From assembly GCF_001545155.1 (NCBI RefSeq), contig NZ_CP014226.1:186926-213465 (forward strand): a stretch of DNA of 26,540 nucleotides. Reading direction: 5' to 3'. The position numbers and the translations under genes are program-made. Under the pieces are notes generated by a model. It saw only the letters and a program-made list of their open reading frames with translations. It had not been told where the DNA came from and did no database searches. This DNA comes from Halomonas chromatireducens (GTDB lineage: Bacteria > Pseudomonadota > Gammaproteobacteria > Pseudomonadales > Halomonadaceae). Below are positions 15,079 to 24,949 of this stretch, piece by piece; within the stretch, counting starts at the first letter, position 1; every line of letters begins with the position of its first letter.

Positions 15079-16086
15079 ATGACCCTATCATTCAGCCAGG
15101 AGCCCAAGGCCAGAGCGGATACCGCTGCAAGCCTGGGACAGAGGACAGCTACCGGCTCACCGATGATCCAGGTAGCCCAGCTGGACAAGATCTTCGAGGG
15201 TGGCTTTCACGCCTTGAAGAATGTCAGCCTGGAAATCCAGCGCGGCGAGATCTTCGCCCTGCTCGGCCCCAACGGGGCGGGAAAGACCACATTGATCAGT
15301 GTGATCTGTGGGCTTGTGCGGGCCAGCAGTGGCAGTGTCAGGGTGGATGGCCACGACAACGTGAGTGACTATCGCCAGGCGCGGGCAATGATCGGCCTGG
15401 TGCCGCAGGAGCTGACCAACGAGGCCTTCACCACGGTATGGGATACGGTGAGCTTCAGCCGCGGGCTGTTTGGCAAGCCCAAGAACCCTGCACACATCGA
15501 GAATGTCCTGCGCGCCCTGACCCTGTGGGAGAAGCGCGACAACCGCCTGCTTCAGCTCTCCGGCGGCATGAAGCGCCGGGTATTGATCGCCAAGGCCCTT
15601 GCCCATGAGCCCAAGGTCCTGTTTCTCGATGAGCCTACCGCCGGTGTCGACGTGGAGCTGCGCCGCGAGATGTGGGAGGTGGTACGCCAATTGCGCGACC
15701 AGGGGGTGACCATCATCCTCACCACCCACTATATCGAGGAAGCGGAAGAGATGGCCGACCGTATCGGCGTGATACTGGGTGGCGAGCTGGTGCTGGTGGA
15801 AGAGAAAGCGGCGTTGATGCGCCAGCTGGGGCGCAAGGAGCTGACACTGCATCTGGATCAGGCCCTCGATGACGTACCGGCGGCGCTGGCCGGTCACGAC
15901 CTGGCGCTGATGGAGGACGGCCATGCACTGGTCTACACCTACGACGTGACACAACAGGAGGAAGGTACCGGAATCGCCGGCCTGCTTGCCGACCTGGAAG
16001 CCACCGGCATCCGGGTCAAGGACCTGCATACCCGGCAAAGTTCGCTGGAGGAGATTTTCGTCAGCCTGGTCAGGGAGAGAGCATGA
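15079..16086 (+). CDS. yadG: ABC-2 type transporter ATPase, YadG-like
   Basis: The 335-residue ATPase has all motifs: Walker A GPNGAGKT (63-70), Q-loop Gln110, signature LSGGM (160-164), Walker B LFLDE (181-185) and the switch His217 in [11 protein letters not shown]. The sequence around these, including [13 protein letters not shown] and the end EEIFVSLV, follows E. coli YadG. It powers the permease encoded next, the stop and start overlapping (ATGA). The export substrate of YadGH-type transporters is not established. The start is uncertain: the ATG at 15079 has GCAGGGAC upstream but gives a 28-residue tail without homology, whereas the ATG at 15163 matches the usual length (about 308) and lacks a ribosome site. 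Confidence 0.87.
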   Translation: MTLSFSQEPKARADTAASLGQRTATGSPMIQVAQLDKIFEGGFHALKNVSLEIQRGEIFALLGPNGAGKTTLISVICGLVRASSGSVRVDGHDNVSDYRQARAMIGLVPQELTNEAFTTVWDTVSFSRGLFGKPKNPAHIENVLRALTLWEKRDNRLLQLSGGMKRRVLIAKALAHEPKVLFLDEPTAGVDVELRREMWEVVRQLRDQGVTIILTTHYIEEAEEMADRIGVILGGELVLVEEKAALMRQLGRKELTLHLDQALDDVPAALAGHDLALMEDGHALVYTYDVTQQEEGTGIAGLLADLEATGIRVKDLHTRQSSLEEIFVSLVRERA

Positions 16087-16844
16087 ACCTGCAGTCCGTC
16101 AAGACCATCTATCTGGCCGAGATGGCACGAAGCCTGCGCACCGTTCTGCAGAGCATCGTCTCGCCGGTTGTGTCCACTTCGCTCTACTTCGTGGTTTTTG
16201 GCGCCGCCATCGGCTCACGCATCAGCGAAGTGGATGGCGTGAGTTACGGCGCCTTCATCGTGCCCGGGCTGATCATGCTGATGCTGCTGACTCAGAGCGT
16301 CTCCACCGCCTCGTTCGGTATCTTCTTTCCACGCTTTTCGGGCTCGATCTACGAAATCCTCTCGGCCCCCATCTCCTACCTGGAGATCGTTCTGGGTTTC
16401 GTCGGTGCGGCAGCCACCAAGTCGCTGATACTGGGCCTGATCGTGCTTGGCACGGCACGCCTGTTCGTACCCTTTACCATCCAGTACCCGCTGGTCATGC
16501 TGCTCTTCCTGGTGCTCACCGCTATAACTTTCAGCCTGCTCGGCTTCATCATCGGCATCTGGGCCGACGGCTTCGAGAAGCTGCAGCTCGTGCCGCTGCT
16601 GGTGGTCACTCCGCTGACCTTCCTCGGCGGCACCTTCTACTCCATCGACATGCTGCCCCCCTTCTGGCAGACGGTGACGCTACTCAACCCGGTGGTCTAC
16701 CTGGTCAGCGGCTTTCGCTGGAGCTTCTACGGCAGCGGCGATGTCAGCATCTGGGCCAGCATGTTCATGATCGTGGCCTTCCTTGGCGTCTCGCTGGCAG
16801 TGGTGAACTGGATATTCAAGACCGGCTATCGGTTGAAGCCTTGA
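16083..16844 (+). CDS. yadH: ABC-2 type transporter permease, YadH-like
   Basis: The 253-residue membrane protein has about six hydrophobic segments and the ABC-2 signature region in the middle ([23 protein letters not shown], then the [28 protein letters not shown] motif around residues 180-207). It forms the channel of an exporter with the ATPase encoded just upstream. Its ATG overlaps that gene's TGA, so the two subunits are translationally coupled. The end is intact, and a dead GGDEF fragment lies convergent just downstream. Confidence 0.88.
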   Translation: MNLQSVKTIYLAEMARSLRTVLQSIVSPVVSTSLYFVVFGAAIGSRISEVDGVSYGAFIVPGLIMLMLLTQSVSTASFGIFFPRFSGSIYEILSAPISYLEIVLGFVGAAATKSLILGLIVLGTARLFVPFTIQYPLVMLLFLVLTAITFSLLGFIIGIWADGFEKLQLVPLLVVTPLTFLGGTFYSIDMLPPFWQTVTLLNPVVYLVSGFRWSFYGSGDVSIWASMFMIVAFLGVSLAVVNWIFKTGYRLKP

Positions 16845-17186
16845 AGGCACGCTGACAAGACGCGACCGCAGCCCAGTCGCTTGAGCACGGGGGTTAGTTC
16901 ACATTTAGCGAATACCTCCTTAAGGCACTCATCACCGGCCAGGTGGCCGTGGGTATCCTTGAAGCACTTGAAATGGTCGATATTTATCAGCAGGACGCTG
17001 ACCGGCTCGCGACCGTAGGAGTGTAATCCTGTGTGTCGAATGCGCACAGTAGCGACTGGTAAAACGGGCGACTCGCGTCCATGCTTGATATGCAATGAAG
17101 CGGCGCATCCAGGGAACCGGCTCCGCGGACAATAGACAAGAATGATAAACGGAAGGGCTAGCAGTTCCCTTCCAAGGAAGGAGTCG
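16845..17186. other. Gene-poor stretch between yadH and a GGDEF gene
   Basis: These 342 bases hold no intact gene. On the minus strand they contain a GGDEF domain fragment (16913-17017). The flanking parts have open frames without recognisable homology, and no terminator with a T-run was found after yadH. The last 20 bases include the strong ribosome site of the next gene. Confidence 0.6.
16913..17017 (-). pseudogene. Remnant: GGDEF domain fragment
   Basis: About 35 codons read [17 protein letters not shown] then [18 protein letters not shown], which is the metal and substrate-binding stretch of a GGDEF domain (compare LDIDCFKQYND..GHLAGDDCL in the cyclase at 4026). The first Asp of the usual DID is Asn. 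Sequence on both sides loses all similarity, and the GGDEF signature itself is missing, so this is the middle of a deleted cyclase gene. It is more like the PAS-GGDEF protein in this window than like the GGDEF gene next to it. Confidence 0.72.
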
Positions 17187-18413
17187 ATGGCTGCTGGCAA
17201 CAACAAGGCAAGAGAGGCGCCTCTTCTAGACTGGCACAGCGAGTTTCAGGATTCAGCGCTGGAAGAGTTACACCGTCGCACCATGCTGGCCCAAGATGCC
17301 CAGCAGCTTTGCTACGCCCTGTGGGCAATTTCCGGCATTTTCTTCGCCTTCACCCTGGCCGACTTCGCCCTGCTCGGCGCTGGCAGTGAATTTCTCGCAC
17401 TGCTTGCCATCCGTACGTTCGTCGCCCTTTGCTGCATGGCACTGGCACTGGCCGTCAAGCTGCAGCCCGCGTTGGCGCATCGCCGCATGCCCGTAAACCT
17501 GGCCTATTTCGTCGGCATCACTGGGCTGCTTTTCACCATACCGCTTCACCCCGGCACAGACGGACTGCATATTGCTACCATGGTCGTGGCCACCACAACG
17601 ATATACCTGCTGGTACCCAATCGGCTTCTCTGGATTCTTGTCTGGAACGCCTATCTTGCCATCGGCTTTGCCGTCGTGCTCGGTTTCAGCTCCTACCTCT
17701 CGCCTGGCATGTTGGCCAGCGGCCTGCTACTGCTGGGCTTCGCCAATCTGCTGGGCTGGGTGACACTCACTCGGCTCAACCGTCTTCAGCGCAGGCAGTT
17801 CGCCTTGCTGCTCGAGGAGCAAGACAACAATCGCAAGCTGCAATCCGAAATCGATGAACGACGTCTACTCGAGCAGCAGCTTCGCTTCTTGGCCAGCACC
17901 GATCACCTGACCGGCATCGCCAACCGCCGCCATTTCTTCGAGCTGGCCGCGCGGGAACTGAACCGTACCAAGCGTGAGGACACGCCGCTCGCCATCTGCA
18001 TGGTCGATATCGACCTGTTCAAGGAGCTCAACGATCATCATGGCCATGCCGTAGGCGACCTTGTCCTGGCAACGGTTGCTACCTGTTGCGCGTCGGTGCT
18101 GCGTGACACGGATATCATCGGCCGTTACGGCGGCGAGGAGTTCATCATCGCCCTGCCCGGATCCGACGTTGCTACCGCCACCGTCATCGCAGAGCGGCTA
18201 CGCGCGAAGGTGGCAACGCTGTCCCTGCCAATGCTCGGCGAAACACCCATGCTGTCCGTCACGGTGGGAGTCAGTCTCGTGGCGGAGGAAGAAATGACGC
18301 TCGAACCGGCCATGCTGCGGGCCGACGAAGCGCTCTATGAAGGTAAGGCGCAGGGGCGAAACCGTGTCGTGGTGGCCGACGCACCCTCATCTCACGCCGC
18401 CATTGAAGCCTGA
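17187..18413 (+). CDS. Membrane-bound diguanylate cyclase (six helices plus GGDEF)
   Basis: The 408-residue protein has a short cytosolic start, six hydrophobic segments (about residues 44-64, 70-91, 104-121, 127-144, 147-168, 172-193), a coiled-coil linker (207-235) and a GGDEF domain. The active-site GGEEF is at 315-319, [10 protein letters not shown] is at 239-248, and [11 protein letters not shown] is intact. An RDTD inhibitory site lies five residues before GGEEF, so feedback inhibition by c-di-GMP is expected. The signal sensed by the membrane part is unknown. I chose the ATG at 17187 because AAGGAAGGAG lies directly upstream; an earlier start at 17142 would bury that site in the gene. 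Confidence 0.9.
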   Translation: MAAGNNKAREAPLLDWHSEFQDSALEELHRRTMLAQDAQQLCYALWAISGIFFAFTLADFALLGAGSEFLALLAIRTFVALCCMALALAVKLQPALAHRRMPVNLAYFVGITGLLFTIPLHPGTDGLHIATMVVATTTIYLLVPNRLLWILVWNAYLAIGFAVVLGFSSYLSPGMLASGLLLLGFANLLGWVTLTRLNRLQRRQFALLLEEQDNNRKLQSEIDERRLLEQQLRFLASTDHLTGIANRRHFFELAARELNRTKREDTPLAICMVDIDLFKELNDHHGHAVGDLVLATVATCCASVLRDTDIIGRYGGEEFIIALPGSDVATATVIAERLRAKVATLSLPMLGETPMLSVTVGVSLVAEEEMTLEPAMLRADEALYEGKAQGRNRVVVADAPSSHAAIEA

Positions 18414-18439
18414 GTGCGGGTAGTCAATCAGCCGCCGGG

Positions 18440-18467
18440 TTGAACTCATTCCCGTAGCGGGTATCAT
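18440..18467 (+). promoter_or_regulatory. Sigma-70-type promoter for yejK
   Basis: TTGAAC (18440-18445), a 16-base spacer and TATCAT (18462-18467) resemble consensus boxes. Transcription would begin near 18474, about 24 bases before the ATG at 18498. Confidence 0.5.
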
Positions 18468-18497
18468 CCCCTTCCCGCCCCTCTTCCCGGACAGTCC

Positions 18498-19514
18498 ATG
18501 CCGATACTGCACTGCATTATTCATCGCATCGCCAAGGCATCCAGCGAGCAACCGGCCACCCTGTATCCGGCACCTGCCGAAGCCGAGGCCTCGGATTCCC
18601 TCGAAGAGCTTTTGGCCCGCTTCAGCGATGCCTACCACGCCAAGCCCAAGGCCTGGGGTCACTTCATTAGCGCAGAGGACATCGAAAATGCTCAGGCGCT
18701 GCGATTTCCGCGGGCGCTGACGGATTACCTGGAGAACCAAAGCGACTTCGCCGCCTTCACCCGTGACGTGGCACAGCACATCGCCGAACTGCTCGATGCG
18801 CACCTTTCGGTCTCGGGGCACCTGCTGTTCGTCGAGTACCAGCATGGCGACACCCACTACCTGAGCCTGGCACTGCTCCACCATCGCGAGGGCTACGCCA
18901 TCGACGCCGACCATGGCGTAACGACGTCAGCCCAGCTCAACCTGGCCCAGATGAGTCTGGCAGCGAGAATCAACCTCAGCCAGTGGCGCAGCGACGCCTC
19001 TTCCCGGCAATACCTCTCCTGGACCCGTGACCGTGGGGGAAAGAAGCTGGCCGAGGGCTTTGCCGAACTGCTCGGCGCCACCGAGGGCGTGGACGCCACC
19101 GGCGAGACCCGCACCCTGCTGAAGGCGTTCAGCGACTATGTAGAGCAGGAGGACTTTGCCGAAGACAAGAGCCGGGAAAAGACGGATGTACTGCTGGAAT
19201 ATGCCAACGAGCAGGTCCGCAGCGGTGAGCCCATGACCCTGGAAACGCTCTCGGAACTGCTCGACGAGCAGCAGCCGAAGGCCTTCTTCGATCATATTCG
19301 CCACGCCGACTACGGACTCTCCCCCGAGATTCCACCGGACAAGCGAACCCTCAGCCAGTTTCGACGCTTCACCGGGCGCTCCAACGGCGTCTCGATCAGC
19401 TTCGACTCGCACCTGCTAGGCTCCAGCATCGAATACGACGAAACGCAGGATCGCCTGATCATCAAGAAAGTCCCCAATGGGCTGCGGGAGCAGCTCAAGG
19501 AGCGGCAGGGATGA
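18498..19514 (+). CDS. yejK: Nucleoid-associated protein YejK (NdpA)
   Basis: The 338-residue protein matches YejK/NdpA (335 residues in E. coli) along its length. It begins PILHCIIHRI, has the SGHLLFVEYQHGDTHYLSLALL core near residues 105-127, the INL..W segment, FAELLGATEGVDATGETRTLL around 190-210, and the C-terminal FDSHLLGSSIEYDE stretch. NdpA-type proteins are found on the nucleoid and bind DNA; their exact role is not settled. The start has a weak ribosome site (GGAC) but fits the family's N-terminus. A good promoter lies upstream. The 3' end overlaps the convergent amidotransferase gene by 20 bases, so no terminator fits between them. Confidence 0.92.
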   Translation: MPILHCIIHRIAKASSEQPATLYPAPAEAEASDSLEELLARFSDAYHAKPKAWGHFISAEDIENAQALRFPRALTDYLENQSDFAAFTRDVAQHIAELLDAHLSVSGHLLFVEYQHGDTHYLSLALLHHREGYAIDADHGVTTSAQLNLAQMSLAARINLSQWRSDASSRQYLSWTRDRGGKKLAEGFAELLGATEGVDATGETRTLLKAFSDYVEQEDFAEDKSREKTDVLLEYANEQVRSGEPMTLETLSELLDEQQPKAFFDHIRHADYGLSPEIPPDKRTLSQFRRFTGRSNGVSISFDSHLLGSSIEYDETQDRLIIKKVPNGLREQLKERQG

Positions 19515-20244
19515 GCTGGTTGGCCGCATCCGCCGCCATCAGCCACTCCCTGAAGACCTGCTGACCGCGCCGTTCGAGGTCGGGGCCTAGCAACAAGGCC
19601 TGCTGGCGAAGCGCAACGGGATCGACACCAGCCTCCGCCAGTTCGACGGCATGGCCGATCAGCCACTGCTCGATTCGCCCCGGGTCCGCCTCCAGGTGAA
19701 ACTGCAGCCCCAGCACGGTGTCGCCCACAGCGAAAGCCTGGTGCGGGCAATCGTGACTATAGGCCAGGCGCACGGCACCGGGCGGGGTCTCGAACATGTC
19801 ACCATGCCAGTGCAATACGCTATCCGGATTGCCGATATGGCGCAGCGGGCCTTCCTGTCCCTCGCGGGTCAAACTGACATCGGCAAAGCCGATCACCTTC
19901 TCCGGCATGGGAAACACCCTTCCCCCCAGGGCACGGGCGATCAGTTGGGCCCCAAGGCAGATTCCAAGAAGCGGCCGACCAGAGTCGAGGCGGTGTCGAA
20001 TGGCGTCGAGTTCCGCGCCAAGGAAAGGGTATAGCGCCTCATCGTTGGCACCAATTGGCGCCCCGAGTATCACCATCAGCTCGGGACTCTCCACGTCCAG
20101 TGCCTCCAGGGCGTCGGCTCCCAGCACTCCTGGATCCAGGTAGCGAACACGATATCCCAACTCCTCCAGCACCGGTTCGAAGACCCCCAGGTCTTCGAAT
20201 GCCAGATGGCGAATGGCAACCACACTCTTCATCCCGCTCGTCAT
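19495..20244 (-). CDS. Class I glutamine amidotransferase
   Basis: The 249-residue protein is a stand-alone class I amidotransferase domain of the GuaA-like group. The nucleophile is Cys96 in the elbow GICLGAQ, and the His183 and Glu185 of the triad are in LQFHLEA. Together they hydrolyse glutamine to supply ammonia, or act on a gamma-glutamyl compound; no synthetase partner is encoded next to it. Related proteins are often labelled glutamine amidotransferase or GMP synthase-like without proof. The ATG at 20244 has AGGGAG about 9 bases upstream. It is divergent from the ABC exporter at 20374 and overlaps the end of yejK. Confidence 0.88.
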   Translation of the reverse strand: MTSGMKSVVAIRHLAFEDLGVFEPVLEELGYRVRYLDPGVLGADALEALDVESPELMVILGAPIGANDEALYPFLGAELDAIRHRLDSGRPLLGICLGAQLIARALGGRVFPMPEKVIGFADVSLTREGQEGPLRHIGNPDSVLHWHGDMFETPPGAVRLAYSHDCPHQAFAVGDTVLGLQFHLEADPGRIEQWLIGHAVELAEAGVDPVALRQQALLLGPDLERRGQQVFREWLMAADAANQLIPAAP

Positions 20245-20373
20245 CGTATGAAACTCCCTTTTCAGGTAACCCTTCCAGCTTAAACCGCTTCGAACCGATG
20301 CGAAAAGTACTGCAGCGGGTCACACGCCTGCCACTCCCATGCACTCCCAGGACGGTACTGGTATCGTGGCGGC

Positions 20374-22176
20374 ATGCCTGCCACCAGCGACGACCCTGTC
20401 ATGACCTCACGCCCCGACCCTCGTATCCTGCTACGCCTGCTCAAGCTGCTGGCGCCCTATCGTGGCCGTTTGTTCATTGCCGCCCTGGCACTGCTGGCGG
20501 CTTCGGCCAGTGTGCTGGTGCTGGGCCAGGGCCTACGCCTGGTGATCGACCAGGGCTTCCTGGCCCGCGACGGCACCCAGCTCAACCAGACGCTGGCAGC
20601 CATGCTCGCCGTCGTCAGCGTACTGGCAGCGGCCTCCGCGCTGCGCTACTACCAGGTTAGCTGGATCGGCGAACGCCTGGCCGGCGACCTGCGCCGGCAG
20701 GTCTTCGACCATCTTCTCGCCCTCGAACCGGCCTACTTCGAGAGTGCCAGCCACCGCGACCATGGCGCCGCCGAGATCGCCTCACGGCTGACCGCGGATA
20801 CCAGCGTGCTGCAGACCCTGTTCGGCTCCTCGATCTCCATGGCGTTGCGCAACCTGGTGATGCTGCTGGGTGCCGTAGCGCTGATGCTGTTAACACAACC
20901 CTGGCTCTCGGCGCTGGTGCTGATCGGCATACCCGCCACCGTACTGCCGATTCTCTGGTTCGGTCGGCGCGTCCGTCGTCTCTCACGCCACAGCCAGGAT
21001 CGCGTGGCCGAGCTCGGCCGCTACGCCAGCGAGGCACTCGATGGCATCCGCACGGTGCAAGCCTTCACCCATGAAGCGATCGACCGACGCGACTACGGCG
21101 AGCGCGTCGAGCAGGCCTTCGCCACCGCTGTGATTCGCACGCGACAGCGGGCCTGGCTTACCGGTGCGGCCATGATGGCGATATTCGCGGCCGTGGGGCT
21201 GATGCTGTGGCAGGGCGGGCAGGCGGTGCTGGCCGGAGAGATGAGCGCAGGGGAGCTTTCCGCCTTCGTCTTCTATGCAGTACTTGCGGCAGGCGCAGTG
21301 GCGACCCTGGCGGAAGTGGCCGGCGACGTGCAGCGCGCCGCCGGCGCCGCCGAGCGGCTGCTCGAACTGCTCGACACCGAGCCTGGCATACGCCCACCAC
21401 CTCATCCGATATCGCTGCCGACCCCGCTGCGCGGCGAGATTCGACTGGAGAGCGTGAGCTTTGCCTATCCCGGACGCGAGATACCGGCGCTCCACTCCCT
21501 CGACCTGTGTATTCGTCCCGGCGAGCGCATCGCCCTGGTAGGACCTTCCGGCGCCGGGAAGAGTACGTTGTTCGGGCTGCTATTGCGCTTCCACGACCCC
21601 GACCACGGCCGCCTGACGCTGGATGGCATCGACCTTCGCGAACTCGACCCGAGAGCGCTGCGCGCTGCCATGGGCCTGGTGGCTCAGGAACCGGTGCTGT
21701 TCACCGGCACGGTGGCTGACAACCTGCGCTACGGCAAGGCCGACGCCTCCCTAGAAGAGCTGCGCGATGCTACCCGTGACGCCAACGCGCTGGGCTTCGT
21801 CGAAGCCCTGCCCCGAGGTTTCGACACCGACCTAGGGCCCGGCGGCGTGCAGCTCTCAGGCGGCCAGCGCCAGCGCCTGGCGATTGCCCGGGCGCTGCTC
21901 AAGGATCCGCGGGTACTGCTGCTGGATGAGGCCACCAGCGCCCTGGACGCCGAGAGCGAGCGGCTGGTGCAGCAGGCACTGGACCGGCTGATGGCCGGGC
22001 GCACCAGTTTGGTGATCGCCCACCGATTGGCCACCGTAACCGCCGCAGACCGCCTGCTGGTGTTCGACGAGGGGCAGCTCGTCGCCGCCGGCCGCCACGC
22101 CGAACTGCTCGAACAGAGTCCGCTCTACCGCCACCTGGCGGAACTGCAGTTTGAGCGGCACAGAATGGAAGCCTGA
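20374..22176 (+). CDS. ABC exporter, fused membrane and ATPase domains (MsbA-like)
   Basis: The 600-residue half-transporter has a six-helix exporter domain (residues about 20-320) and an ATPase domain (355-595). The ATPase has Walker A GPSGAGKS (390-397), Q-loop Gln438, LSGGQ (494-498), Walker B LLLDE (515-519) and the His switch in VIAHRLAT. It works as a homodimer or with a partner, exporting lipids, drugs or peptides. The sequence is of the MsbA/multidrug (subfamily B) type, but msbA itself cannot be claimed: lpxK is not adjacent. Start choice is open between ATG 20374 and ATG 20401; neither has a strong ribosome site. It converges with the RudS-like gene at its end. Confidence 0.9.
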   Translation: MPATSDDPVMTSRPDPRILLRLLKLLAPYRGRLFIAALALLAASASVLVLGQGLRLVIDQGFLARDGTQLNQTLAAMLAVVSVLAAASALRYYQVSWIGERLAGDLRRQVFDHLLALEPAYFESASHRDHGAAEIASRLTADTSVLQTLFGSSISMALRNLVMLLGAVALMLLTQPWLSALVLIGIPATVLPILWFGRRVRRLSRHSQDRVAELGRYASEALDGIRTVQAFTHEAIDRRDYGERVEQAFATAVIRTRQRAWLTGAAMMAIFAAVGLMLWQGGQAVLAGEMSAGELSAFVFYAVLAAGAVATLAEVAGDVQRAAGAAERLLELLDTEPGIRPPPHPISLPTPLRGEIRLESVSFAYPGREIPALHSLDLCIRPGERIALVGPSGAGKSTLFGLLLRFHDPDHGRLTLDGIDLRELDPRALRAAMGLVAQEPVLFTGTVADNLRYGKADASLEELRDATRDANALGFVEALPRGFDTDLGPGGVQLSGGQRQRLAIARALLKDPRVLLLDEATSALDAESERLVQQALDRLMAGRTSLVIAHRLATVTAADRLLVFDEGQLVAAGRHAELLEQSPLYRHLAELQFERHRMEA

Positions 22177-22202
22177 ACGTGCTCTACCATCGATACGTTC
22201 AG
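22173..22202. terminator. Perfect inverted repeat joining two convergent stop codons
   Basis: CTGAACGT (22173-22180) and ACGTTCAG (22195-22202) are exact complements around a 14-base loop. The left arm holds the TGA of the ABC exporter and the right arm the TGA of the opposite gene. Both genes therefore end in the same hairpin. There is no T-run, so a terminator or RNA-stabilising role is only suggested. Confidence 0.4.
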
Positions 22203-23176
22203 ATGGTGTTGCGCAGGCCGAGTTCATAAGGATGAGGATTCAGATACGTCTGCTGACGAATATAGTCCGAGCCGTGGCGCTTCACGTAGTGGTTGAGCAA
22301 CCGCACCGGGACGGCAAGGGGTACATGGCCAAGGCGGTACTCCTCCACCGCCTGCAGCAGATCCTGTTTGGCCGCTCTGTCGAGCTCCTGCTTCAGGTAA
22401 CCCATCACGTGCATCAGCGCGTTGGTATGTGTCTTGCGCGTAGCCAGACGTGACAGCGCTGCCATGAACCGTCGCAGGTAAGAGTGCTTGGCCTGCTCCA
22501 GCGGCATGGCATGGGCTTCGCTGCCAAGGTAGCGGCCAAGGACACGATAAGACTCGACGTGATGCGCCATGAGCAGGTACTTCTGGCGGCTGTGGAACTG
22601 GATAAGGGCATGAAAATCCGTGACGCCCTCGACGTGCCGTTTCCAGTCGTCGAAGGCGAATACCCGGGAGATGAAGTTCTCGCGCAGCACGGCGTCATTC
22701 AAGCGTGCTTCTTCCTCCAGCGGAAGCTCCGGAAAATGCTCACGCAGCACGTGGACGAAGCGCCCCGAATCGGAGTGGCTTGGCGTCCCGTTCTCGTCAT
22801 ATACCTTGACCCGCTCGAGCCCACAGCTTGGCGAGCCCTTCATCAGGATGAAGCCGCGCAAATGACGGTGGCGTACCACGAACGCCTGTCCCACCTCTTT
22901 CAAGCGCTCGGTAACATCGAGTTCGGGATCTACCGTTCCCTTGACCCGCGTTGGCTCGCCGGGCGTACCGACCAGGCGAATGGGCTCACGCGGCACGCCG
23001 AGACCGGCTTCCAGTTCAGGGCAGAAGGGTTCAAAGGCGAAGCAGTCCTGAAGCACCTCCAGGCAGTATCGGGAGCGCTTGTGACCACCGTTGTAGCGCA
23101 CCGGCTCCCCCATCAGGCAGGCGCTGATGCCCACCGGTATCGCACTCTTCGGCGAGGACGTCTCGGCCAAGGTCAA
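22199..23176 (-). CDS. DUF523-DUF1722 protein, RudS/YbgA-like (probable tRNA thiouridine desulfidase)
   Basis: The 325-residue protein joins a DUF523 domain (about residues 12-160) to a DUF1722 domain (about 185-305). DUF523 proteins of the TudS type hold an iron-sulfur cluster through three cysteines, and the matching cysteines are visible: Cys20 in SACLMGEPVRYNG, Cys52 in FCPE, Cys118 in MKGSPSCG. The fusion with DUF1722 corresponds to YbgA in E. coli and to RudS, described as removing sulfur from 4-thiouridine in tRNA, so a desulfidase role is likely. DUF1722 (HSRQKYLLMAHH; Y.KQELDRAAKQDLLQAVEEY.LG) probably serves RNA binding. The start is TTG at 23176, or TTG at 23170 with GGGAG better spaced. 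It may follow the chemoreceptor in one transcript, since only 65 bases separate them. Confidence 0.85.
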   Translation of the reverse strand: MTLAETSSPKSAIPVGISACLMGEPVRYNGGHKRSRYCLEVLQDCFAFEPFCPELEAGLGVPREPIRLVGTPGEPTRVKGTVDPELDVTERLKEVGQAFVVRHRHLRGFILMKGSPSCGLERVKVYDENGTPSHSDSGRFVHVLREHFPELPLEEEARLNDAVLRENFISRVFAFDDWKRHVEGVTDFHALIQFHSRQKYLLMAHHVESYRVLGRYLGSEAHAMPLEQAKHSYLRRFMAALSRLATRKTHTNALMHVMGYLKQELDRAAKQDLLQAVEEYRLGHVPLAVPVRLLNHYVKRHGSDYIRQQTYLNPHPYELGLRNTI

Positions 23177-23241
23177 GCTCCCTTACCAGCCACATGGTTT
23201 CATGGTCGCTCCACTATGACTCTCGGGCAAGCGACTCCCGC

Positions 23242-24949
23242 CTAGAACGTCTCCCATTCGCTTTCGGCCGGCTGGAGCTTTTGCCGCCGGGGAGGCTCGG
23301 CTGACAAAGCGGTGGGGGCCGGCAAGCCGGCTTGTACCGGGGGTAACGAGGATGACGACGACTCCTCACCGCCAAGCACGAACGCATTGATCAGTTGGGT
23401 CAGCTTTTCTGCCCGGCTGCGCATTGCTGCCGCGGTATCGGTATTGTGGCCCACCATGGCGGCATTCTGCTGTGTCATGGTATCCATCTGACTGACGGCG
23501 GCATTGACTTCATGGATACCAAGGCTCTGCTCACGCGACCCGGCGCTGATCTCGGCGATGACATCATTGACCCTGCTGATGCTGGAATAGATCTCCTGCA
23601 TGGTCATGCCAGCCTGATGAACAATATCGGTACCATGGCGGGTACGCGTCATCGATTCCTCGATCAGTGTCTTGATCTCGCGAGCCGCATCGGCCGAGCG
23701 TTGCGCCAGCGAGCGGACCTCCTGGGCCACCACCGCAAAGCCACGACCATGCTCACCGGCCCTGGCCGCCTCTACTGAGGCGTTCAGCGCCAAGATATTG
23801 GTCTGGAATGCAATGCCGTCGATAAGCGAGACAATCTCGCCGATCTGTGACGATGAGGCATTGATCTGTTCCATCGTCTCCTCGACCCGCTGCATCGATT
23901 CCTTGCCCTGCCGAGCAACCTCGGCGCTGCTTCTGACAAGCTGGTCCGCCTGCTCAGTATGCTCGGCGTTGTTCTGTACGGTGGAAGTAATCTCTTCCAT
24001 AGCTGATGAGGTCTGTTGCAGGCTGGCCGCCGCCTGATCAGTGCGCGATGCCAGCTCATCGCTGCTGCGTGCAATGCTCAATGAGGCCGAGTACACATCG
24101 TTCGCCCCCGCCCTTACCTCTCCCAATGTGGCCTGAATGCGCGCCAGAAAACCATTGAACTGCCTAGCGAGCTCGCCAATCTCGTCCTTACTGTTAACGC
24201 GCAGCCGACGCGTGAGGTCGCCTTTGCCTTCTGCCACGCCCTGAGCAATCTCGTTCATGTCGGTGGCGGTCTGGCGAATCTGATGTACTGTACGGCGGGT
24301 AATCCAGATAGCAAAAACCGTGATGGATAAATTGATGACCGAGGCAATGATCCAAAGTCGTATCAGCGTTTCGATCAGGTTCTCCCTGGCCGTTGCCTCG
24401 ATGACTGCCATGGCTGCATCTACACCGGTGGCGTAGACGCCGGCACCGATTACCCAGTTCCACTCGGGTATGGCAGCGGCATAGGAATATTTGGGCTCCA
24501 CCACACCGCTTGCCGGATTGGGCCATTCGTACTCGTATCGGCCACCGCCCTGACGGGCGATGTCGATCATGTCGCGTATCATCCGATTGCCGTTGGCATC
24601 CTGGGTAGCCAACATGTTCCGCCCTTCCTGTTCAGGGACAGCAGGCTGTACCAGCATGGTGCCCTCATAGTCGAAGACAAAGACGTAATTATCCTCTTCA
24701 AAGCGCAAGTCGCGAAGCAGCTCGATAGCAGCCAGTCGCCCCGCCTGCGGTTCAGCGGCAGAGCGTGCCACACTCTCGACCAATGTCGTGGCCACCTCAA
24801 CGATACTCTCGGCGCCATGGCGACGCGCTTCGAGCATCAGTTCACGCTGCTGGGCGAGCTGGGTACGGTTGGAATCGATACGTTCGAGGCCCTCGAGTAT
24901 CAGCAGGCAGGATGAGGAAATAATTAGCGGTACCAATACCAGAAGCAGG
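23242..24949 (-). pseudogene. Methyl-accepting chemotaxis protein, 5' end removed by IS66 insertion
   Basis: About 564 residues from a TTG at 24936 encode a chemoreceptor. They comprise a partial first membrane helix ([18 protein letters not shown]), an sCache_2-type periplasmic sensor (about 50-175, with [20 protein letters not shown] and [15 protein letters not shown]), a second helix (191-213), HAMP (about 214-268) and the signalling hairpin (about 386-428). The final residues EWETF match the CheR/CheB docking pentapeptide of high-abundance receptors. The frame stays open upstream into the end of the IS66 element, with no ATG and no ribosome site, then meets a TGA. The cytosolic start and part of helix one are therefore missing. 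It is probably dead, although weak initiation at the TTG cannot be excluded. Confidence 0.78.

Noticed and set aside
15157..16038. A 293-codon minus-strand frame opposite yadG
   Set aside because: It is a shadow of a complete ABC ATPase, with no family resemblance of its own.
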